A stretch of 64,000 nucleotides of DNA, from positions 434,001 to 498,000 of the forward strand of contig JACJZB010000001.1 in assembly GCA_020635815.1 (NCBI GenBank), read 5' to 3'. The translations under genes were made by a program, and so were the position numbers. Origin of the DNA: Flavobacteriales bacterium. GTDB lineage: Bacteria; Bacteroidota; Bacteroidia; Flavobacteriales_E; Vicingaceae. This document shows positions 51,991 through 60,621 of this stretch, piece after piece. The notes beneath the pieces are model-generated. The model ran no database searches. It was not told the DNA's origin and saw nothing but the letters and a program-made list of their open reading frames with translations. Each line of letters starts with the position of its first letter. Position 1 is the first letter of the stretch.

Positions 51991-53466
51991 TTATTTTTCT
52001 TTGGCTAGCTCTTTTATTCTTTTTATTGCAGCATTATTAAACTCTGTAAGTTGAGTTCTGTTATTTAATATAAAATCTGGTAAATGCTCTCTTTCTGGTA
52101 AATAATCGGTAAGGAATTTTGCATTATGTTTTACTTGTGCTCCTTCAAGTATAATTTTAGGTAAATCTATTTGGTATAGTTTATCGTTTATATTATAGGA
52201 AGTATTTGAGCTTTCAACGTTTGTTAATAAATATAAGGATCTTGGATCAGAAAAATATTTTAATACTGGAGCTTCAGTACCCATTAGTAGATGGTCTGGA
52301 AAAATGTAAATAGCCGTATTTTCTATAAGGTTAAGTTCTTCTACTTTTTTTATCAGATTTTTGATTTCAACATCAACCCCACAGGCCATCAGTTCTAGAT
52401 TATTTCTTTGTTTTGGTAGTTTTGTTGTTAATCTATTATCAGGAATTCCTTCAGGACCATGGGTGTTTATCGTAGAAAGAAATAAGGCAAATGGTTTTTG
52501 TTCACTATTAAGTATATCTAGTTCTTTTTTTGCCTCTTTAAATAAATCTTGATCATACAACCCCCATGCGTGTTGAGGGTAATCAGAATCAAAATCTTTT
52601 TCCGCTTTAAAACCAATCTCATAGGTTCTTAGTATATCACCCATTCCAGCAAAATTAGGATTACCTAAAATGTAAGACATATTATAACCTGCACTTTTTA
52701 GCACATGACTTAATCCCGTTAAATGTGTTTGACGAGCACTCTTAAGCATTTCATTTCCATCGTTGTTAAAAAAACAAGGAAATCCAGTTAATAGAGTGTA
52801 TAATGAGCCCGCAGTCCAATTGCTGCCAGAAAGCATAGGCATATCATAAAAGCTCCATTTTGTGCTTAAGCTTCTCAAATAAGGTGTTACATTTTTAAAA
52901 CTGGAGTCTATAAGATATCCTTTTTCTAATGATTCAATTGAAATAATAATAATGTTTTTACCCTTTTGAGCTATAACTTCATTGGGTTTAATATATTCTT
53001 GTGGGTTTATCTTAAAATTTTTAAGTGCCTCATCAAATTCGATTTCTTTTGCTTTTAACACACTTGTAATCTCCATTATATTTTGAGCAATCCCGTTTGG
53101 TAAAAACATTAAGGATATTGAAATTACTGATATTACTGAAAAATAAATAGTCCTATTCTTAAAATTAATTTTATTTAATTTCCGACTAACAAAGTATAAT
53201 ACTAAAAAGGAGATGATAAACCCAATAATGGTGTTTTGAGTGTGCACAGGATAATATTTAATTAATTGTAAATCAACTACTCTCAGGTGTAAGTAATACT
53301 TGTAATCAATTAAACTCCCACCAAGTGATAGCGATGTAATTTGAGCCATTAAAATAACTGCAAAAACTATGGCGATAAGCACACTAATTCCTTTGTTTTT
53401 TATTAAAGTAAGTAATGATAGTCCAACAATAAAGATTAAGAAAAGTTGAAAATAAATGAATGCCAT
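51991..53466 (-). CDS. LtaS-like membrane phosphotransferase (sulfatase fold)
   Basis: The 491-residue protein has five or so N-terminal helices and a C-terminal alkaline-phosphatase/sulfatase-fold domain. Metal and catalytic residues of lipoteichoic acid synthase-type enzymes are visible: the Glu in IIIISIESLEKGYLI (~170), the likely nucleophilic Thr in SGSNWTAGSLYTLLTG (~217) and DH in YIFPDHLLMGT (~390). Relatives add phosphoglycerol or phosphoethanolamine to membrane glycans or glucans. Its place 8 bases after a ligase/polymerase gene in a glycan locus supports decoration of the surface polymer. Substrate is not known. Confidence 0.75.
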   Translation of the reverse strand: MAFIYFQLFLIFIVGLSLLTLIKNKGISVLIAIVFAVILMAQITSLSLGGSLIDYKYYLHLRVVDLQLIKYYPVHTQNTIIGFIISFLVLYFVSRKLNKINFKNRTIYFSVISVISISLMFLPNGIAQNIMEITSVLKAKEIEFDEALKNFKINPQEYIKPNEVIAQKGKNIIIISIESLEKGYLIDSSFKNVTPYLRSLSTKWSFYDMPMLSGSNWTAGSLYTLLTGFPCFFNNDGNEMLKSARQTHLTGLSHVLKSAGYNMSYILGNPNFAGMGDILRTYEIGFKAEKDFDSDYPQHAWGLYDQDLFKEAKKELDILNSEQKPFALFLSTINTHGPEGIPDNRLTTKLPKQRNNLELMACGVDVEIKNLIKKVEELNLIENTAIYIFPDHLLMGTEAPVLKYFSDPRSLYLLTNVESSNTSYNINDKLYQIDLPKIILEGAQVKHNAKFLTDYLPEREHLPDFILNNRTQLTEFNNAAIKRIKELAKEK

Positions 53467-53473
53467 TATTGTT

Positions 53474-54751
53474 TTAATTAGATAATTTCAATTTTTGATA
53501 TTGAAAATAGAGTAGATTAATGAAAAAAGCAAATATAACAACACCTTGCTGCCTTGCTAAAATATTCTCGGTTAAAAAGCAAAAGCTAAAAAATAAACAA
53601 ACAAATAAAGGTAAAGAATTATGATGTTTTAACCCCACATAAACAGGAGAAAATAAAACCAATAAAAATGAAAAAAGACCTAGTATTCCCATTCCAATCC
53701 AAAAACTTAAAAACTGGTTGTGTGTATTAAATCCTTTGTCTTTATATATTTCTGGGGCAATTTCATTGTAACAACTATCTAGTAATACTTGTGTTTTTCC
53801 AGGTCCCACACCGATAAGCCAATGCTCTTTTACCATTTCTAATGAACAATGTAATATTCCTCTTCTTAAATTAAAAGAATCGCTAGAACCATTTTCTGCT
53901 GGTAAATTGGTATTACTTATTGATATTTGAGAAAAACGAGCAGAGAAGGAAGGGACAGTTAAAAATAAAATAACGGATAGTAGGGCTGCTATTCCTATGG
54001 CATAAAAGGCATAAATTTTCTTTTTTAATTTAACAAATAGAAGCAAAATAGCAACAAGTATAGTTGCTGCAAAAGGAGTTCTAGATGCTAAAGCAGCCAT
54101 TAATAGAAGAATTAGAAAAAGAGCTATTGTTCCAATAATTTTTAGTTTAAGTGTGGCTTCAGTAAAATGATTTACTAAAAGGTTAAGGATAAAGATAAAA
54201 GACAAACCCAAAAACATGGCTGCGTATGTAGGATGAAAATCTGATGTATTTTCAAAGGCAGTTCTAAAATGGTAATGAAAATTAGGTGCATTAAACAATT
54301 CATTAATTGTAGGATACCAGTCAGCATTTCCAACCTGTTGAATTAATTGAAGTATTGCAATTATAGCAGAAATTAGAACAATAAATATAGATGCCCCAGC
54401 AAATGATATCTTAATGATATTGAGTTGTTTATGATTAAAGTTTATGGGATTAAAATAAAATCCAACAGGGAAAATTAATAAGCTCAAAGAACGCTCTAGA
54501 TAAAAATGAGCTTCTTTACTTCTATCAATAATTAAAGTCCAAATAAGAATAACAAGAAACAAACTAGATTGCACTAATAGCGGCTTAATGCTTTTCCATC
54601 CTGTTTTTTTATTTTCGAGAACTCCTAAAACAATATTTGTTAATAACCAAAAACCAATAACAAGAGGTACAACTTTAGCATTTAGTAAAGGGAAAAAAGC
54701 CAATAGTAAAAAACTACCAAAATGTATTTTCTTTAAAATTGGATTATCCAT
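53474..54751 (-). CDS. O-antigen ligase/polymerase family membrane protein (second copy)
   Basis: The 425-residue protein has about 11 helices and a large loop with GVGPGKTQVLLDSCYNE and the conserved FNTHNQFLSFWIGMGILG, the Wzy_C-type histidine motif. In an ABC-transporter locus it is more likely to be a ligase that attaches finished chains to lipid A-core than a Wzy polymerase, which is inference. It overlaps the upstream glycosyltransferase by 8 bases and precedes the LtaS-like gene by 8 bases. Confidence 0.82.
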   Translation of the reverse strand: MDNPILKKIHFGSFLLLAFFPLLNAKVVPLVIGFWLLTNIVLGVLENKKTGWKSIKPLLVQSSLFLVILIWTLIIDRSKEAHFYLERSLSLLIFPVGFYFNPINFNHKQLNIIKISFAGASIFIVLISAIIAILQLIQQVGNADWYPTINELFNAPNFHYHFRTAFENTSDFHPTYAAMFLGLSFIFILNLLVNHFTEATLKLKIIGTIALFLILLLMAALASRTPFAATILVAILLLFVKLKKKIYAFYAIGIAALLSVILFLTVPSFSARFSQISISNTNLPAENGSSDSFNLRRGILHCSLEMVKEHWLIGVGPGKTQVLLDSCYNEIAPEIYKDKGFNTHNQFLSFWIGMGILGLFSFLLVLFSPVYVGLKHHNSLPLFVCLFFSFCFLTENILARQQGVVIFAFFINLLYFQYQKLKLSN

Positions 54752-55838
54752 TATTTTTTACAAATGATTTGAATTCATTCTTAAATCTTTCAATTGAAAA
54801 TTTTGTTACATTCTTCATAAAATCTTCTTGGACAAATTTAGTGTTTTTGTTTTCAAATAAATTGATGGTTTCAGCTATCGATTGGGCTGTTTGCTCATTA
54901 AAGAAGACGCCAGTTTTATTTTCAATTACTGTTTCTAGATAACCACCTTTTTTAAGAGCGATTACTGGTGTTCCACATGATTGTGCTTCTATACTGGTAA
55001 TACCAAAATCTTCTTCAGCGGCTAAAATAAAAGCTTTTGCTCTTTGCGTATAATCAATAAGAGAAGCTTTACTTACAAAACCAATAAACTCAACATTATC
55101 AGTAGCAATTCTTTTTAAATTTTCATATTCAGGGCCATCACCAGAAACAACCAGTCTTAGATTTGGTAATTGAGCAAATGCCTTAACTATTAGGTCTATC
55201 TTTTTATAAGGAACCATTCTAGCAGAAGTAAAATAATAATCTTCTTTTTGCTCCACATAGGAAAAACTTGTAGTGTCAATTGGCGGATATATTACGGTTG
55301 CGTCTCTATTGTAAATTCGTTTAATACGTTCGGCAACAAAATAAGAGTTAGTAATATAGTAATCAGGTCGGTTAGCTGTTTTTAAATCCCATTTTCTAAT
55401 ATAGGAGAGAAATATTCGAGCTAAAACTCTTTTAACTCCATTTACGTGAGATAAGTATTCTTCTTGTAAATCCCAAGCGTAACGAATAGGAGAGTGGCAA
55501 TAACAAATATGGATTTGATTTTTGGAGGTTTTTTTTAATCCTTTTGCAACAGAGTATGAAGAAGATACAATTAAATCATAACCAGTAAAATCTAAACTTT
55601 CAATTGCTTTGGGAAATAAAGGAAAATAGTTTCGATAAGCTTTTTTCCCAAAAGGTAATTTCTGAATAAAAGAAGTTGTTGTTGACTTCCCCTTGATTAT
55701 TTCTTTTCGGTCTTTATCCGATAAGTCATCAACTAAACAGAAAACATCAACATCATTAAAGCAATTGATAATTTCTTTAGCCACTTTTTCAGCTCCTCCA
55801 TCAACCGTTAACCAATCTTGTACAAAAGCTACTTTCAT
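54744..55838 (-). CDS. Glycosyltransferase family 4 (first of two)
   Basis: The 364-residue GT-B enzyme starts VAFVQDWLTVDGGAEKVAKE, has SARMVPYKKIDLIVKAFAQL, VVSGDGPEYENLKRIA, and the signature EEDFGITSIEAQSCGTPVIA. It overlaps the other GT4 gene upstream by 4 bases (ATGA) and the ligase gene downstream by 8 bases. It is part of the glycan locus and belongs to the retaining transferases such as WbaZ-type mannosyltransferases. Confidence 0.87.
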   Translation of the reverse strand: MKVAFVQDWLTVDGGAEKVAKEIINCFNDVDVFCLVDDLSDKDRKEIIKGKSTTTSFIQKLPFGKKAYRNYFPLFPKAIESLDFTGYDLIVSSSYSVAKGLKKTSKNQIHICYCHSPIRYAWDLQEEYLSHVNGVKRVLARIFLSYIRKWDLKTANRPDYYITNSYFVAERIKRIYNRDATVIYPPIDTTSFSYVEQKEDYYFTSARMVPYKKIDLIVKAFAQLPNLRLVVSGDGPEYENLKRIATDNVEFIGFVSKASLIDYTQRAKAFILAAEEDFGITSIEAQSCGTPVIALKKGGYLETVIENKTGVFFNEQTAQSIAETINLFENKNTKFVQEDFMKNVTKFSIERFKNEFKSFVKNNG

Positions 55839-56854
55839 AGGTTTAATATTTTTTTGATTTGGTCAACTCTGTTTTGATTTTGGAAAAAATCTAAATTAGT
55901 ATTGGCATTATTTTCTAAACTTATAGCGTTAAGGTGAGTTATAAAATCTGACTCGTTGCCTAACTCAAAATAGCTCGCATAATTAGAACACACCTCTTTA
56001 AAAACAGGAATGTTTGAGCATAAAATGGGAGTTTTAAAATACATCGCTTCTATATTTGGAATACCAAAACCTTCGTAAAAAGAAGGGTTAATCAATGCAA
56101 TAGTGTTTTTATATAACCAAGCAATTTCATTAACAGAAGCATTTTTTAGTCGAACTATATTGTCGTTATTAATTGAGTTTTCAGTATTAAAACTGGAGTG
56201 GTCTGCACCAACTAGCACAATTTTTTTGTGTTTTAATTGAGTGAAAAATATTTCTTCTACAAATGCAAAGTTTTTCCTTGGGTTGTTTGACCCCACCATT
56301 AAATAAAAATCATTAGAAGTGATATTAATATTAGGTTTACAAGGAATAGCCTTAATTAAATCAGCACTTACTTTGTTATAAACAACATTTACTTTTGTTT
56401 CATTAATTTTAAAATGGGTAATAATTTCTTTTTTTATGGTTTCAGAAACAGTAATTATAGCCAAACTGTTTTTAACAATTCTAGGAATTATAAAGTTATA
56501 AACTTTCTGAAAAGGCATACTAAACCATTTTCTATTTTCAATAAAAGCTAAATCGTGAATGGTTATAATTTGGTTGTTTAATGAAATAGGAGCGAGGTTA
56601 CAAAGGTTTATTAAGATGGAGTTAGGTTCTTTTTTTATAAAATTTGGTAAGCTAATTTGCTCCCATAAATAACCTTTTAGATTTCCAACTTTTTTAATTT
56701 TATGATTAAGTGATTGATTTACTATTTCTTGTTTTTTTGGAACTAAAATTTCAAAATCTATTACACTTTCAATTTCTTTACAAAATTCTTGAGCGTAAAA
56801 CTGAACCCCTGTGGGTCTTTGTGTTAGAAATCTTCCATTAATGTAAATCTTCAT
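55835..56854 (-). CDS. Glycosyltransferase family 4 (second of two)
   Basis: The 339-residue GT-B enzyme opens KIYINGRFLTQRPTGVQFYA, and its donor half has VGSNNPRKNFAFVEEIFF, INPSFYEGFGIPNIEAMYFK and PILCSNIPVFKEVCSN. It is shorter and different in detail from its partner downstream, so the two probably add different sugars. It lies 15 bases after the small cysteine-rich gene. Confidence 0.85.
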   Translation of the reverse strand: MKIYINGRFLTQRPTGVQFYAQEFCKEIESVIDFEILVPKKQEIVNQSLNHKIKKVGNLKGYLWEQISLPNFIKKEPNSILINLCNLAPISLNNQIITIHDLAFIENRKWFSMPFQKVYNFIIPRIVKNSLAIITVSETIKKEIITHFKINETKVNVVYNKVSADLIKAIPCKPNINITSNDFYLMVGSNNPRKNFAFVEEIFFTQLKHKKIVLVGADHSSFNTENSINNDNIVRLKNASVNEIAWLYKNTIALINPSFYEGFGIPNIEAMYFKTPILCSNIPVFKEVCSNYASYFELGNESDFITHLNAISLENNANTNLDFFQNQNRVDQIKKILNL

Positions 56855-56869
56855 AATTCTATTTAGAAG

Positions 56870-57301
56870 TTATTCACATTCACAATTTTCAACAGCATTT
56901 ATTTCAATACTTCCTAAGGTTGCTGTTCCTTCTTCGCAGTTTTGACATACTTCACAAGACTCCATGTAAATTATTATTTTTTGATTATTAGGAAGGGTAG
57001 AGCTGATATAATACTCAGGACAAGGCTTACGTTTTACAGCACTTTTTTTAAAATTTACTTTGGCATTTTTCCAAAAAGATTCATCCATAAAAGATGAATC
57101 TAGTTTAAGACAGGCAATTTGACATTTTGCTAAATCAGAAATCTGAATTTCAGTTCGTTCAAGAAACTCAATGGTTCTTCCTTCAGGCATCCATGCAGCT
57201 CTATCTCTATCTTTTAGAAGGGTAGCCCAAACCACCACCAATCCTAACACGAATCCTAATCCGTAAAATTTTAATCTCCTTGTTAGTCCTTTCGTGTCCA
57301 T
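56870..57301 (-). CDS. Small membrane-anchored protein with cysteine-rich tail, unknown function
   Basis: The 143-residue product has one N-terminal helix (FYGLGFVLGLVVVWATLL), a charged RDRAAWMPEGRT segment, a middle with KVNFKKSAVKRKPCPEYYI, and a C-terminal cluster of cysteines (ESCEVCQNCEEGTATLG, ENCECE). The tail could bind a metal or form disulfides, and its location outside the membrane is inferred from the helix. Its start codon shares a base with the ald stop (TAATG), so it is probably coexpressed with ald. I do not recognise a domain; a similar small gene beside ald is common in relatives, in my recollection. Confidence 0.6.
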   Translation of the reverse strand: MDTKGLTRRLKFYGLGFVLGLVVVWATLLKDRDRAAWMPEGRTIEFLERTEIQISDLAKCQIACLKLDSSFMDESFWKNAKVNFKKSAVKRKPCPEYYISSTLPNNQKIIIYMESCEVCQNCEEGTATLGSIEINAVENCECE

Positions 57302-58515
57302 TACATTGCCATTAAAAGAAGATTAATATCCTTATAAGGAAGGCTAAAAGTTTCTGCTAGATATTTATTAGTAAGTACACCTTTGTAGATGTAAACTCCA
57401 TTTTGTATCCCCGAATAAGATTTTATCATTGATTCTAAACCACCATATTCTCCAGTATCTATAAGGGTAGGGGCAATTACATTGCTTAAAGCATTTGATG
57501 CTGTTCTTGAAACTCTTGAAGCGATGTTTGGTACGCAATAGTGTATCACACCATATTTAACAAAGGTTGGTTTTTTATGATTGGTTACTTCAGAGGTCTC
57601 TATACAGCCGCCTTTATCTATACTAACATCAACTATAACGGAACCTTCTTTCATGTTACTTACCATTTCATCGCTCACAATTATAGGAGCTCTTCCAATT
57701 TTATTGCTAATTGCTCCAATAACTACATCGGCAGTTTTTAAAGCATTCAGCAAAACATTAGGCTGTATAACTGAAGTGAAAATTCTATGTCCGACAGAGT
57801 TTTGTAACCTTCTTAGTTTGTGAGTATTATTGTCAAAAACTTTAACACTAGCACCTAAACCTAAAGCCGATTTTGCAGCAAACTCACCTACAGTACCAGC
57901 ACCTAAGATAACAACATCGGTAGGCGATACGCCCGAAATTCCTCCAAATAATTGACCACGACCATTGGTTGAATTGCTCAAATATTCGGCAGCAATTAAG
58001 ATTGATGCATTACCTGCAATTTCACTCATTGCATTTACTATTGGTAAAATACCTTCGGGATCTTTTATAAAGTCAAACGCAATGGCGGTAACTTTTTTAT
58101 GGGTAAGTTTTCTTAAAAAATCTTTAGGTTGTATGGGTAATTGTAACGCAGAAATCAAAATCTGACCTGATTTCATCATATCAATTTCTTCAAGGGTAGG
58201 TGGTTCTACTTTTAAAATTAAATTGGCTTGGTAAACCTCCGGTGTACCATAAACAATTTGAGCACCAACTTCGCTATAATCTCTATCGCTAAAACTTGCT
58301 CCTTCACCTGCACCAGACTCAATAATTACTTCATGACCATTGTTAACCAACACAGCTACTGCATCTGGAACCAATGGAATCCTTTTTTCTTGTAACGAAA
58401 TTTCTTTAGGAATACCTATTTGTAAACTGCTTTTTTTCTTCGCAATTTCAAGCATTTCTTCTTGAGGCATAAAGCCTTGAGCTAAAGATTTTAACAAATC
58501 ATCTGATGTAGCCAT
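57301..58515 (-). CDS. ald: Alanine dehydrogenase (alanine dehydrogenase/transhydrogenase family)
   Basis: The 404-residue NAD-dependent enzyme interconverts alanine and pyruvate plus ammonia. The N-terminal catalytic half shows IGIPKEISLQEKRIPLVPDA and ESGAGEGASFSDRDY, and the NAD-binding half VVILGAGTVGEFAAKSALG. The N-terminal extension (DDLLKSLAQGFMPQEEMLE) is longer than in classic Ald and occurs in Bacteroidota. The main alternative is a transhydrogenase alpha subunit, but the C-terminal membrane part of that protein is absent. It has a good promoter inside the end of tsaE and heads the glycan-locus strand. Confidence 0.87.
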   Translation of the reverse strand: MATSDDLLKSLAQGFMPQEEMLEIAKKKSSLQIGIPKEISLQEKRIPLVPDAVAVLVNNGHEVIIESGAGEGASFSDRDYSEVGAQIVYGTPEVYQANLILKVEPPTLEEIDMMKSGQILISALQLPIQPKDFLRKLTHKKVTAIAFDFIKDPEGILPIVNAMSEIAGNASILIAAEYLSNSTNGRGQLFGGISGVSPTDVVILGAGTVGEFAAKSALGLGASVKVFDNNTHKLRRLQNSVGHRIFTSVIQPNVLLNALKTADVVIGAISNKIGRAPIIVSDEMVSNMKEGSVIVDVSIDKGGCIETSEVTNHKKPTFVKYGVIHYCVPNIASRVSRTASNALSNVIAPTLIDTGEYGGLESMIKSYSGIQNGVYIYKGVLTNKYLAETFSLPYKDINLLLMAM

Positions 58516-58541
58516 ATAATTTTATAAAAAATAGGTTTCTA

Positions 58542-58571
58542 CAAAGTTAAAAAATAGTGGTTAGGATGCAA
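58542..58571 (-). promoter_or_regulatory. Bacteroidota-type promoter for ald
   Basis: On the minus strand TTG (58569-58571), a 19-base spacer and TAACTTTG (58542-58549) match the consensus. The TTG lies in the last codons of tsaE. Confidence 0.5.
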
Positions 58572-58977
58572 TAGAAATAATTCTATTGTTATCATTGTCT
58601 ATTTCAATGTTAATAACCATGTGATTTTGAGGGATTAAGTTTGGAATTTTTTCTGCCCATTCAATAAAACAAAAAGAATTGCTGTAAAAGTAATCTTCGT
58701 ACCCAAAATCCATAGCTTCTTGCTCATTTTCTATTCTATAAAAATCGAAATGGTAAATGGATTTGTTTTCATTATTTCTATACTCGTTAACAATTGAAAA
58801 TGTTGGGCTAGATGTATTTTCAGAAATGCCTAAGTTTTTACAGAGATGCTTAATGAGTGTTGTTTTACCAGCTCCCATTTCGCCATTAAATAAAACCACT
58901 TTATTATCACCAAATAGTTTTAAAAGTTCTTTACTTATTTGGTCAAGGTCGTTTATTGTTTTCGCAATAAATTCCAT
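58561..58977 (-). CDS. tsaE: TsaE, tRNA threonylcarbamoyladenosine (t6A) biosynthesis ATPase
   Basis: The 138-residue P-loop protein supports the TsaD-TsaB complex in making t6A at position 37 of ANN-decoding tRNAs. It has Walker A NGEMGAGKTTLIKHLC, SSPTFSIVNEY and HFDFYRI, and the late FIEWAEKIPNLIP, all family signatures. It lies 6 bases after porX on the minus strand, so the two are probably cotranscribed, although their functions are unrelated. Confidence 0.94.
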   Translation of the reverse strand: MEFIAKTINDLDQISKELLKLFGDNKVVLFNGEMGAGKTTLIKHLCKNLGISENTSSPTFSIVNEYRNNENKSIYHFDFYRIENEQEAMDFGYEDYFYSNSFCFIEWAEKIPNLIPQNHMVINIEIDNDNNRIISIAS

Positions 58978-58983
58978 TTCATA

Positions 58984-60540
58984 TTATTTTTTAGGACTTA
59001 ACATTGCTACAGGAATCAACATTTCTTCTAAAGAAATTCCACCATGTTGGAAAGTGTCTTTGTAATATTTAACATAATGATTGTAATTGTTTGGATAAGC
59101 AAAGAAGTAATCATCTTTGGCAAAAACAAAACTTTGGCTTACATTAACTTTAGGTAAGTGTGCGTCTTCTGGGTTTTTAATTGTTAACACATTTTTGTCA
59201 ACGTAACTTAATGTTTTACCTTGTTTGTACCTCAAGTTGGTATTTACCTCCTTGTCGCCAACAATTTTGCTAGGTTCTTTTACTCGAATTGAGCCATGAT
59301 CGGTGGTAATTATTAATTTCCCACCTCTAGCAGCAATTTCTTTAATAATATCATACAAGGTGGAATGCTCAAACCAAGATTTTACAACCGAACGATAGGC
59401 TGACTCATCATTTGCTAATTCTTTCACAATTTGAGTGTCAGTTCTTGCATGTGAAAGCATATCCACAAAATTATAAACGATTACATTTAACGGGTTGTTA
59501 AACATCCCTGGTATTTCATTTAATACCTTGTTTCCATAACTAACATTCAATACTTTGTTGTATGAGAATTTGATATTTAAGTTGTTTCGTTTTAATTGTT
59601 CCTCAATAAAAAATTCTTCATGTAAATTTTTTCCACCATCATCTTCATCGTTCGACCATTTATCAGGATATCTTTTGGCAATTTCTCCAGGCATCATTCC
59701 TGCAAAAATTGAATTTCTAGAATACTGAGTAGTTGTAGGTAAAATACTGTAAAAAACATCCTCTTTATCTATCCAATAATCTTGACTAATAATTGGAGCT
59801 AAGGTTTTCCATTGGTCGTACCTTAAATTATCAATTACTATAAAAAAAACAGAATTATCTTTCTTCTTTAATTCAGGAACAACATAACTTTTAAATAAAC
59901 TTTGCGACATTACTGGTGCGTCCTCAGGGTGAGAAAGCCAGTAGGTATAATTGTTTTCTACAAATTTGCAAAACTGACTATTGGCTTCATTTTTTTGCAT
60001 GTGCAAAATTTCGTCCATTCCAGTTTCTTTCGATTTGTCTAACTCTAACTCCCAATAAACTAATTTTTTATAGACATCAGCCCAATCATCATGGTCAAGC
60101 CTGTCGCCTAAAGTCATTCCTATTTGACGAAATTCTTGTTGATATTTTGAGGTTGATTTTTCACTAACCAAGCGAGATGTATCTAAGTTCTTTTTAAGCG
60201 AAAGCAATATCTGTTTTGGATTTACTGGCTTTATTAAATAGTCAGAAATTTTAGAGCCAATGGCTTCTTCCATAATAAATTCTTCCTCACTTTTTGTTAT
60301 CATTATTACGGGTAGCGAAGGGTATTTAGATTTAATAATTTCTAAAGTTTCTAAACCAGTTAGCCCGGGCATATTTTCATCCAACAAAACAATATCAACC
60401 CTATTTTCTTCTAATATATCCAATGCGTCATCACCACTCGGAGTTGGTAAAACTTGATACCCTTTTTCTTCTAAAAATAAAATATGTGGTTTCAATAAAT
60501 CAATTTCATCATCAGCCCAAAGTATTGTAATTGCATCCAT
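58984..60540 (-). CDS. porX: PorX, two-component response regulator with alkaline-phosphatase-superfamily output
   Basis: The 518-residue protein has a receiver domain (residues 1-125; phosphorylated Asp54 in VLLDENMPGL, conserved Lys in DYLIKPVNP) and a C-terminal PglZ-like phosphatase-superfamily domain with FFIVIDNLRYDQWKTL, YNFVDMLSHARTD and LIITTDHGSIRVKEP. PorX with its sensor PorY controls type IX secretion genes in Bacteroidota; reports describe a zinc-dependent phosphodiesterase activity on cyclic oligonucleotides. No PorY gene is in this window. The surface protein at 35-37.2 kb is a likely beneficiary of the pathway. Confidence 0.93.
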   Translation of the reverse strand: MDAITILWADDEIDLLKPHILFLEEKGYQVLPTPSGDDALDILEENRVDIVLLDENMPGLTGLETLEIIKSKYPSLPVIMITKSEEEFIMEEAIGSKISDYLIKPVNPKQILLSLKKNLDTSRLVSEKSTSKYQQEFRQIGMTLGDRLDHDDWADVYKKLVYWELELDKSKETGMDEILHMQKNEANSQFCKFVENNYTYWLSHPEDAPVMSQSLFKSYVVPELKKKDNSVFFIVIDNLRYDQWKTLAPIISQDYWIDKEDVFYSILPTTTQYSRNSIFAGMMPGEIAKRYPDKWSNDEDDGGKNLHEEFFIEEQLKRNNLNIKFSYNKVLNVSYGNKVLNEIPGMFNNPLNVIVYNFVDMLSHARTDTQIVKELANDESAYRSVVKSWFEHSTLYDIIKEIAARGGKLIITTDHGSIRVKEPSKIVGDKEVNTNLRYKQGKTLSYVDKNVLTIKNPEDAHLPKVNVSQSFVFAKDDYFFAYPNNYNHYVKYYKDTFQHGGISLEEMLIPVAMLSPKK

Positions 60541-60580
60541 ATTTTAATTAAAGTTTTAAAATGTATAATAATAACCTGCT

Positions 60581-60588
60581 CAAAAGTA
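60581..60588 (-). promoter_or_regulatory. -7 box for porX-tsaE
   Basis: On the minus strand TACTTTTG matches TAnnTTTG, about 40 bases before the porX ATG. It is separated by one base from a plus-strand -7 box (60590-60597), so the two promoters are back to back. Confidence 0.35.
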
Positions 60589-60589
60589 C

Positions 60590-60597
60590 TATTTTTG
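60590..60597 (+). promoter_or_regulatory. -7 box for the HD-domain gene
   Basis: TATTTTTG matches TAnnTTTG. Because it overlaps the first possible start codon (TTG at 60595), it supports the ATG at 60622 as the true start. Confidence 0.4.
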
Positions 60598-60621
60598 AAC
60601 CGCAAAAGCTTCTTTAAATTT

